From assembly GCA_031553765.1 (NCBI GenBank), contig JAVBKY010000003.1:558001-622000 (forward strand): a stretch of 64,000 nucleotides of DNA, written 5' to 3'. Positions within the stretch are counted from its first letter, which is position 1; the number at the start of each line of letters is the position of its first letter. Made by a program: the position numbers and the translations under genes. Positions 57,621 to 64,000 of the stretch are shown one piece after another. This DNA is from JAITMY01 sp031553765. GTDB lineage: Bacteria > Bacteroidota > Bacteroidia > Bacteroidales > UBA932. The notes under the pieces were generated by a model, which searched no databases, was not told the origin of the DNA, and saw nothing but the letters and a program-made list of their open reading frames with translations.

Positions 57621-59492
57621 TTATTCCTTTTTTTTCAATTTTTCACGTAGCTCGGGCGAATCGTTACCCTTTTCCAGAGAGCGCTCCCAGTATATTTGCG
57701 CATTGCTAACTTCCTTAAGCGCATACAGCACATCACCGTAGTGTTCAAGCATTACACCCTCCTCGTTGCCACCATGAACCAACGCGCGCTGAAACACCTT
57801 TTTTGCCTCTTCATAGCGTCCCATTTCGTACAAAATCCAAGCATAGGTATCAAGGTAGGTAGCATTATCAGGCTCTGCATCAATAGCTACCTGACTCATA
57901 GCCAATGCCTTTTTCAACTTGGTTTTACGTATGCTAAGGTAGTATGCATAGTTGTTGAGTACCAGAATATTATTAGGTTCTAACTTCAGTGATTTCTCAA
58001 AATACTTATCGGTTTTGGAATAGTTTTTTTGCAAGAAGTACACATCGCCAATGGAGGAGTAGAGGTGAGCGCGAAACGTAGTGTCGGCATCAGCTGAAAT
58101 CTTCTCGGTCTGCAGCCAAAAATCAAGTGCTTCGTTGTACTTTCTCTCCTGAAAACAGGCGAATCCTTTAAGAAAGATAGCACGGTATCCATCGGGAAAA
58201 ACGGAGGCATAGTTATCGGCTTCGCTGTATAACGCCCCCCACGCTCGCTGCGACATAAGCAAGTCAAAGAACAGACCCCACGCTTCATAGTAGGCAAGAG
58301 ATTCTACTGCGTATGCATTAAAAAATTTTGACGCGCGCTTATTTTTTATTACATCAAGTATGTACGCATCATAAGCACCACGTGCAGTAATCAATTTAAG
58401 TGAGGTAATAGCGCTTTTAAATCGCTGTGTTTGAATAAGATACTTTGAATAAAGCAGCTCCGTTTGGTAGGAATATTCGGCATGCGGCACAGGGGAAGGC
58501 GGATCAATAGAGGAAATAAAATCTTGCCTATAAGAATAGCTGGTACGCGCTAAAACGTAAAGTGAATCAATAGTGGAGGAAAAACCTTGCTCAATAGCGG
58601 GAAACTGCTGTAAAAAATCCAGCACTTGCAGCTTGGTGGTAGTAGGTGTTTCTTTTTTCGAAAAAATTACGAGCATGGTAGCAAAGTAGCTCTCAAAATC
58701 TGAAACACGACGGTAGTAATCGGACAAGCCAACCATGTACTCAAGCGAGGTGGAGTCAAGTGTTTTAGCATGTCCAAGCACTTGAAATGAAAGCGAATCG
58801 GACTTTTGCGCACCGTACAACTCCGCCAACATAAGCCAGTACTGCTGTTCGGAAGGATACATTTCCACCAGCGTTTTTGACTCAACAACGGCCTCATCTA
58901 TTTTCCCCTCTTTATACAAAAAACTCTGCTTTGAGATAAGACTCGATTCATCAACACCGAAGTTTTGCTGATAGCGTGTAACCATTTTCACGCCTTCATT
59001 GTACTTTTTCTCCTTATCGTAAATAAGCATTAGCTCTGCGTAGGCCTCTTGCAATTTTGGGTTCAAGTCAATTGCTCTTTCGTAGTAGCTTTCGGCATTC
59101 TCCAAATCACCGTTAAGCGCCAATAGCTGGCCTAAACGCAAGGCATACCATACGTTGAATGAATCCAGCTCGTAAGCTGCACGCGAAAAGTCAATGGCTT
59201 CATCTATTTGCTTGGCTGCTGTAGCCATATTTGCCAACTCATAGTAGCACGCATCACAATACGGATCAGACTTAAGGGCACGACGAAAGCAGTACTCGGC
59301 ATTCTTGTTATCGTTAAAGGTGAGCCGCTTTTTCCCCTCATGAAAAAAGTAAATTTGCTCCTGTCGCTTACGCTCCGATATAGGCTTGCGCTCGCCCGTG
59401 GGTACAAGGGGTTGCTTGTCCTTAGCAAAAGCTGTGGGCATGCAAAATAGGGCTACAAGTAGCAGTAAAAGTATGTGTTTTGTTCTTTTCAA
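57621..59492 (-). CDS. secreted tetratricopeptide-repeat protein
   Basis: A 623-residue protein. I chose the TTG start at 59492 because it gives a good signal peptide (LKRTKHILLLLLVALFCMPT) while the upstream ATG at 59591 lies in a repeat. About ten TPR-like units cover residues 40-620, such as AEYCFRRALKSDPYCDACYY, AESYYERAIDLNPKLQEAYA, and ADKYFEKSLKLEPNNILVLN. It would hold partner proteins in the periplasm or on the outer membrane. It lies with the EnvC-like and dut genes. Confidence 0.82.
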   Translation of the reverse strand: MKRTKHILLLLLVALFCMPTAFAKDKQPLVPTGERKPISERKRQEQIYFFHEGKKRLTFNDNKNAEYCFRRALKSDPYCDACYYELANMATAAKQIDEAIDFSRAAYELDSFNVWYALRLGQLLALNGDLENAESYYERAIDLNPKLQEAYAELMLIYDKEKKYNEGVKMVTRYQQNFGVDESSLISKQSFLYKEGKIDEAVVESKTLVEMYPSEQQYWLMLAELYGAQKSDSLSFQVLGHAKTLDSTSLEYMVGLSDYYRRVSDFESYFATMLVIFSKKETPTTTKLQVLDFLQQFPAIEQGFSSTIDSLYVLARTSYSYRQDFISSIDPPSPVPHAEYSYQTELLYSKYLIQTQRFKSAITSLKLITARGAYDAYILDVIKNKRASKFFNAYAVESLAYYEAWGLFFDLLMSQRAWGALYSEADNYASVFPDGYRAIFLKGFACFQERKYNEALDFWLQTEKISADADTTFRAHLYSSIGDVYFLQKNYSKTDKYFEKSLKLEPNNILVLNNYAYYLSIRKTKLKKALAMSQVAIDAEPDNATYLDTYAWILYEMGRYEEAKKVFQRALVHGGNEEGVMLEHYGDVLYALKEVSNAQIYWERSLEKGNDSPELREKLKKKE

Positions 59493-59518
59493 TCTATCTT
59501 CAGATAAAATGTCCTCAC

Positions 59519-59606
59519 GGACGATAAAAAGATAAAGAGATAAAATTTTTATCGCGCTTTGCGCGTTTATCGTTCCGCTTAAGCGGAACATTTATCTTTT
59601 TATCCG
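59519..59606. repeat. inverted repeat with GTTCCGCTTAAGCGGAAC core, upstream of the TPR gene
   Basis: Outer arms near 59519-59537 and 59591-59606 (CGATAAAAAGATAAA and TTTATCTTTTTATCCG) are near-complements. Inside are GCGCTTTGCGC and the perfect palindrome GTTCCGCTTAAGCGGAAC at 59571-59588. It contains the rejected ATG at 59591. Confidence 0.65.
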
Positions 59607-59610
59607 TATT

Positions 59611-60045
59611 TTATTTTCTTCCAGTGTGTCCAAAGCCTCCCTCGCCACGCTCGGTTTCGCTGAGTTCGTCAACCAATTGCCATTCTACGCGCTCAAAGCG
59701 GGCCACCACCATTTGCGCAATGCGCTCACCAGGCTTGAGCATAAACGCCTCGGTGGACATGTTTACCAGTGCAACCTTTATCTCGCCACGGTAGTCGGGG
59801 TCAATAGTGCCGGGCGCGTTGGCCACGGTAATGCCAAACTTGGAGGCCAAGCCGCTACGCGGGCGGATTTGCGCCTCGTAGCCATCGGGCAACTCAATAA
59901 AAATACCCGTGGGCACCAGCACGCGCTGATGCGGCGCCAGTACCATATCCTCGGTAGTATTAGCCTTTAGGTCAAGCCCTGCCGACTGCGCCGTAGCGTA
60001 CTGCGGCAGATCAAAGGCGGAGTGGTTAACTACTTTTACTTGCAT
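59611..60045 (-). CDS. dut: dUTP diphosphatase
   Basis: A 144-residue trimeric dUTPase. All five family motifs are seen: AQSAGLDLKA (20-29), RSGLASKFGI (near 63), NAPGTIDPDYRGEIKV (near 76-91), ERIAQMVVA (near 106), and RGEGGFGHTG near the end. It removes dUTP and gives dUMP for thymidylate. It sits between the TPR gene and the flippase gene on the same strand. Confidence 0.95.
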   Translation of the reverse strand: MQVKVVNHSAFDLPQYATAQSAGLDLKANTTEDMVLAPHQRVLVPTGIFIELPDGYEAQIRPRSGLASKFGITVANAPGTIDPDYRGEIKVALVNMSTEAFMLKPGERIAQMVVARFERVEWQLVDELSETERGEGGFGHTGRK

Positions 60046-60090
60046 ACAATGATTTCAAATTTCAGATTCCAAATTTCAGATAAATGTGGG

Positions 60091-61581
60091 CTACTTCTTT
60101 CTTAACATCTGCCCTACCCTGCGCAAAATGGGACGTCCGTCGCGCCACAGCGCAATGGCAAAGTAACCAGCCAATAGCAGCGTGGCAACCACAAACTTTA
60201 GCAACGAAGCAGTATGCCCAAAGAGTACAAAGATAGCGTAAATGCCTAAACCCACGAAAATGTAGAATCCAATGCCCTTTAAATCGTAGTTGATAGGGTA
60301 AAACTTTTGTCCAAGCGCATAGCTGATAATTACCATTACGGCATAGCTGCAAAAGTGTGCCCAAGCCGCGGCATGGTAGCCGTAGCGCGGAATAAAGAGC
60401 ACGTTGACCAGCACAGTAACCAGCATCCCCGAAAGGGTAATAATTACGGCATAGCGCGTTTTTTCGGACAGCTTGTACCACATGGAAAGGTTGAATGAGA
60501 TGCCAAGCAACAGATTGGCAAACAACATTATAGGAACAATATCCACGCCTTCTCGAAACTCCTTTCCTGTGAAGTAGGCAAAGAAATCAATGTAAAGTGT
60601 AACGAACAAAAAGATGAACATGGCGCAAATGACGAAGTACTTCATTACGTCGGCAAACATAGTGCGCATGTTGCTTTTATCGGCCTGTGAGAAGAAAAAC
60701 GGCTCGGCGGCATAGCGAAACATTTGCACAAAAATTACCATGAGCATGGCCAACTTTGTATTGGCGCCGTACACGCCCAGCTGATCAAGCGCAAAGGAGG
60801 GGTCGGCGTACAAATGCTTAAACAGCACGCGGTCAATATAGTCGTTGGCAATACCCGGTAAACCCGCAATGAGCAACGGAAGCGAGTAAATGAGCATGGT
60901 GCGCAAAAGTTTCCCCGAGAATGTAAATTTGATGCTGAAAATGGTGGGCAAAAGCAGCAGCAACGTGAATATGCTACTCAGCACATTAGCCAAGAAAATG
61001 TAGCCTACATCAGGTGTTGGTGAGAACCAGTTCAGCAAAAATGACTGCGGATTTTCAGCAAAATATTTCGGTAAAAACGAAAGAAAAACAACACTTACCA
61101 GCACGTAAAAAACCACGTTGGATAGCTTAAGCGCAGCAAACAATTTGGCTTTTCCCAGGTAGCGCAATCGCGCAAAGGGTATGGACATAAACGCGTCAAT
61201 GGCAATGATACCAGCCAGCTGTAGCACATAGTTGGGGTTGCTTGCGTAGCCAATAAACGAACTTACGCCGCTTGCATTGGTGGCAACAAGCACAAAGAAC
61301 AGCAGCGATGTGGTAAAAAGCGAAATAAGCGCCACGGAAAACACCTTATCCGGCTGCTGATCTTTGCGCGAAGAAAAGCGGAAGAAACCCGTTTCCATAC
61401 CGTAGGTAAGCAGCACCAGCAGGAAAGTAAGGTAGCCGTACAACTCCGTGAAAACACCGTACTGCGCACGATCGAGAATGCGCGTATGGTATGCCACCAG
61501 CAGGTAGTTTATAAGGCGTGCAACAATAGTGCTGAAGCCGTATATAGCGGTATCGCTCGCCAAGCGTTTAAGTGGGTTCAC
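60091..61581 (-). CDS. oligosaccharide flippase family protein (MATE/MVF-like)
   Basis: A 496-residue membrane protein with about 14 hydrophobic segments; GTG start at 61581. It begins NPLKRLASDTAIYGFSTIVA, then RLINYLLVAYHTRILDRAQY, typical of Wzx/polysaccharide exporters, and carries LAGLPGIANDYIDRVLF near 247. It likely flips lipid-linked sugars for O-antigen or another surface polymer. No polymerase or other Wzx/Wzy genes are here. It lies three bases after the patatin gene. Confidence 0.85.
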   Translation of the reverse strand: MNPLKRLASDTAIYGFSTIVARLINYLLVAYHTRILDRAQYGVFTELYGYLTFLLVLLTYGMETGFFRFSSRKDQQPDKVFSVALISLFTTSLLFFVLVATNASGVSSFIGYASNPNYVLQLAGIIAIDAFMSIPFARLRYLGKAKLFAALKLSNVVFYVLVSVVFLSFLPKYFAENPQSFLLNWFSPTPDVGYIFLANVLSSIFTLLLLLPTIFSIKFTFSGKLLRTMLIYSLPLLIAGLPGIANDYIDRVLFKHLYADPSFALDQLGVYGANTKLAMLMVIFVQMFRYAAEPFFFSQADKSNMRTMFADVMKYFVICAMFIFLFVTLYIDFFAYFTGKEFREGVDIVPIMLFANLLLGISFNLSMWYKLSEKTRYAVIITLSGMLVTVLVNVLFIPRYGYHAAAWAHFCSYAVMVIISYALGQKFYPINYDLKGIGFYIFVGLGIYAIFVLFGHTASLLKFVVATLLLAGYFAIALWRDGRPILRRVGQMLRKK

Positions 61582-61584
61582 TGC

Positions 61585-63930
61585 TTAGTTGTTAAATGCT
61601 CGTTTATTGTAAATATTGTAACCAAAACTGATGGAAAAGTAAAACTGGTTGTTGTCCTTGGTGTAGTACGACATGGAAGCCGCCAGCGGCCCCACAGGTG
61701 TATTGAGCACAAGCGTTGCGGCGGCCATAATTTTAATGGAGCTCAGCAAGTCGGAACCACTCTCGTACCTCACCGGAGAGGTTGTATTTTCTTTGCTTAG
61801 GGTAGTAAAAGGCAGAAAAGCATAAGCCTCGGTGCGCATGTAAAAACGATCGAAGACCGCAAAGGTAGGAATAAGCCCTGCAGCAACGTAGCGGCTTGCC
61901 CTAAAGTTTTCAAGGAAAAATCCCTGAAGGTTGGGTATGGGCTGAAACGCCGGCAGCATAAGCAGCGTAGAATAGTAATCGCTAAGCAGCACATTTTGCG
62001 ACAAAACTCCCTCCAAATGGTAACCAAGCGTAAAATGCTTAAAATCAAGCGCGTAATCCTGTCTCATATATTTAAGAGAGAAAAACTTGTGGAGACCTTT
62101 GGGCTCTTTCTTGCCAATTTTTGTTGTATCGTTGTCATACGAAGTGGTACCATTGGTGTGAAACTCCTTTCCCCACACGTAGCTTAGCGACAGCTGCTCT
62201 ACCAGCCCTTTAGTAGGGTACATCTTATAGTTTAACGTATTACGGTCGATGGAAAGATTTCCCGAAATGAAATTAAAGGTCATTTTCTCGGGAATATCGC
62301 CCGATTTAAAATCCTGTGTGGCGTAGTACTGAGCATTACGAACACCAACCGTACCACCAAGACGTAGCGCGCTATTAAGTAAGAAATGCGTACCCACATT
62401 CAGTGCACCAAACACCTCATCATCCTGAATGAAATCTGGGCGCGTATCGGAAAAAATCATGTCGGGATTGCTGCTATAGTAGTCAAACGAATTATGGGTT
62501 ATAGCCGCCTCTGTAAACACGGGAATTCGCCACTTTTTTATGCGCGTATCTATCCGGCTGTACAACTTTTGTGAGTTGTACACATTGCCAAAGTAAATGT
62601 TACCGCCAAGACGCCATTTAAATGTAGAAAAATGTTGATACTCGCCTCCCAAAAAACCAAGGTTGGAAAAATTGGAAAAACAGCCACCCAGCGCCAGTCT
62701 TATATTAGGTGCTGACGAGGCACGTATTTTCATATCATAGGTGCTATCTGCCTCATTATAAATAGCTACGGGGTAAAAAGTGGATACGGCACCATCGGAC
62801 ACCACGCCAAAGTAGCGCTTCTTTACCTCTTTAAGCGAAAATGTTTTGCCCGGCTCACTTTCCAGTTCTTCCTTAATGTAGGTTTCCAAGCCCTCGTGCA
62901 CACCACTTACCTGCACTTTGCTAAACTTGTAGGGCGGTATTTCTTTACGAAAAGCAAGGCGCTTCAGGTACACGTTTTCCTCGGTAACCCTGCGTTGCAC
63001 ACTTCTTTTAATATAGGGTATTTGCTCCATCGTTTCGCGGTAGCCCTGCTCCATCAGCTCCTTCACCCTATTAAAATCCATAAGGTTTACATCGCCCAAC
63101 GAATCCATATCGATAAGCACGCCCTTGCCCTGTGGAATTTGGTACTCCGTGGGGCGGGACATAAGGCTTGTAATGTGCGAAAAAACATCGTCCTCGGTGG
63201 GTCGATCGTAGTTATCGGAGCATTTTACGCCAATTATGAAATCAGGTGAAAATTCTTCCTGAGCCACGTTCACCGGAAAGTTGTTTACCATACCACCGTC
63301 GAACAGCAGCATGCTATCCACCACCGCGGGCTTAAATATGCCGGGAAAGCTCATGGAGGCACGCACCAGCGTACCTAAATCACCACGCGAAGGAGCGTAG
63401 GGACGCTTGTAGTAGGCATCGTACGACATAGCGCGGAAGGGTACCATGAGGCTATCCAAGTTGCCCTTAGCAGCGGCATTAGCGCCTGCAAACAGCTGCA
63501 TAAAAGCAAAGTCCATTTGGTATGGCTGTATGAGGTTGGTAGGCAGCACAAACTTGGTGTTCCATTTGCGGTCAATGTTCATGCGCAGGGAAAACATTTC
63601 AGCATCAGGGTCGTACTGCTTGTAGTAGTAGTAGCCTTCCTTGCTGAAATCGCCCGTGGACCAGCGCTTGAAATCCTCCGACATGAGGTAGGTTACCATT
63701 TCATCTACCGTATAGCCCGCTGCGTACATGCCGCCAATAATGGCGCCAATGGAAGTACCGGCTATGGCGTCAATGGGGATTTCGTTTTCCTCCAACGCTT
63801 TTAGCGCCCCCAAGTGTACCAAACCTTTGGCACCGCCACCACTAAACACCACGGCTACGCGCTGCGCTGGTAACAACGTTGTGCACAGCATCAGAGCGAG
63901 CAGGATGAGGTATGATTTAAACTTGGGCAA
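61585..63930 (-). CDS. patatin-like phospholipase fused to Omp85-type barrel
   Basis: A 781-residue protein. TTG start at 63930; signal peptide follows (LILLALMLCTTLLPAQ). The patatin domain occupies about 24-300: oxyanion motif GGGAKGLVHLGALKALEE, nucleophile GTSIG near 59-63, and the catalytic DGGMVNNFPV near 214. A POTRA-like domain follows (about 330-395, YKFSKVQVSGVHEGLETYIK). The rest is a barrel ending YFSISFGYNIYNKRAFNN. It matches the PlpD type, where the lipase part is exported through its own barrel. Substrate is likely a phospholipid. Confidence 0.88.
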   Translation of the reverse strand: MPKFKSYLILLALMLCTTLLPAQRVAVVFSGGGAKGLVHLGALKALEENEIPIDAIAGTSIGAIIGGMYAAGYTVDEMVTYLMSEDFKRWSTGDFSKEGYYYYKQYDPDAEMFSLRMNIDRKWNTKFVLPTNLIQPYQMDFAFMQLFAGANAAAKGNLDSLMVPFRAMSYDAYYKRPYAPSRGDLGTLVRASMSFPGIFKPAVVDSMLLFDGGMVNNFPVNVAQEEFSPDFIIGVKCSDNYDRPTEDDVFSHITSLMSRPTEYQIPQGKGVLIDMDSLGDVNLMDFNRVKELMEQGYRETMEQIPYIKRSVQRRVTEENVYLKRLAFRKEIPPYKFSKVQVSGVHEGLETYIKEELESEPGKTFSLKEVKKRYFGVVSDGAVSTFYPVAIYNEADSTYDMKIRASSAPNIRLALGGCFSNFSNLGFLGGEYQHFSTFKWRLGGNIYFGNVYNSQKLYSRIDTRIKKWRIPVFTEAAITHNSFDYYSSNPDMIFSDTRPDFIQDDEVFGALNVGTHFLLNSALRLGGTVGVRNAQYYATQDFKSGDIPEKMTFNFISGNLSIDRNTLNYKMYPTKGLVEQLSLSYVWGKEFHTNGTTSYDNDTTKIGKKEPKGLHKFFSLKYMRQDYALDFKHFTLGYHLEGVLSQNVLLSDYYSTLLMLPAFQPIPNLQGFFLENFRASRYVAAGLIPTFAVFDRFYMRTEAYAFLPFTTLSKENTTSPVRYESGSDLLSSIKIMAAATLVLNTPVGPLAASMSYYTKDNNQFYFSISFGYNIYNKRAFNN

Positions 63931-63953
63931 TTGGCAATAAAATCGTATATTTG
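63923..63953 (+). promoter_or_regulatory. promoter near right window edge
   Basis: TTGG at 63923-63926 and TATATTTG at 63946-63953, 19 bases apart, match the Bacteroidota consensus and would serve a plus-strand gene starting at 63997. Confidence 0.55.
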
Positions 63954-63996
63954 TGCTTCATTTAAAACTAACAAAATTACCATAAATAATACTTTT

Positions 63997-64000
63997 ATGA
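63997..64000 (+). CDS. start of a plus-strand gene cut by the window end
   Basis: ATG at 63997-63999 with a promoter 44 bases upstream and no stop before the edge. Nothing more can be said of the product. Confidence 0.35.

Noticed and set aside
1..64000. tRNA, rRNA or CRISPR features
   Set aside because: I saw no T-arm GGTTCRANYCC with paired acceptor ends, no rRNA stretch and no evenly spaced repeat array. Short or diverged RNAs could be missed by eye.

Overview
This window reads as chromosomal DNA of a member of the Bacteroidota, most likely of the order Bacteroidales. The grounds are sigma-ABfr type promoters (TTTG near -33, TAnnTTTG near -7) in front of many genes, Bacteroidota-type families (DUF4251 and DUF4271 proteins, split HipA, AraC regulators with a membrane sensor, patatin-Omp85 fusions), and the cluster DUF4271 - hemD - rnpA - yidD - S41 protease. 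I cannot name a genus. I found no tRNA, rRNA, CRISPR array, transposase or phage gene.

Layout. 0-3.3 kb: the 3' end of typA, two small lipoproteins, and a three-gene HipBST-like toxin-antitoxin locus with three operator palindromes. 3.3-6.7 kb: an NCS2 purine permease and a cation diffusion facilitator in one operon, then a decayed PHP/alpha-glucosidase pseudogene. 6.9-17.6 kb: envelope and regulatory genes (a 544-residue secreted protein, an ECF sigma factor with a membrane partner, a flavodoxin-like reductase with a HAD phosphatase, an Omp85-type barrel, a membrane-anchored AraC regulator, a secreted esterase, a DUF4251 lipoprotein, a secreted TldD-like protease). 18-24.8 kb: an acyl-CoA synthetase and the leucine operon leuA-leuC-leuD-leuB. 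25-38.9 kb: housekeeping genes (rsgA, xth, sdaA, U32 peptidase, lysophospholipid acyltransferase, radical SAM, glycosyltransferase 9, polyprenyl diphosphate synthase, bactofilin). 39-47.5 kb: AsmA-like protein, CAT-fold acetyltransferase, aquaporin, three small outer-membrane barrels, a lipoprotein, a 51-residue membrane protein and a third AraC regulator. 47.8-63.9 kb: a long minus-strand run of core genes (S41 protease, yidD, rnpA, hemD, DUF4271, uvrC, mnmG, ybeY, EnvC-like, TPR, dut, flippase, patatin-Omp85).

The most distinctive feature is the intergenic DNA. At least nine kinds of short palindromic repeat occupy the gaps, some nested inside others, and three of the four leu genes are followed by one. 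Two ParB parS-like sites lie between uvrC and mnmG, with a degenerate third inside rnpA, which suggests that this end of the window is near the replication origin.

I did not find a convincing new multi-gene system. The best leads are the HipBST locus and its operators, the parS group, the nested repeats, a GC-rich structured element at 11.3-11.6 kb, and a 51-residue membrane protein preceded by tandem direct repeats next to an AraC regulator.
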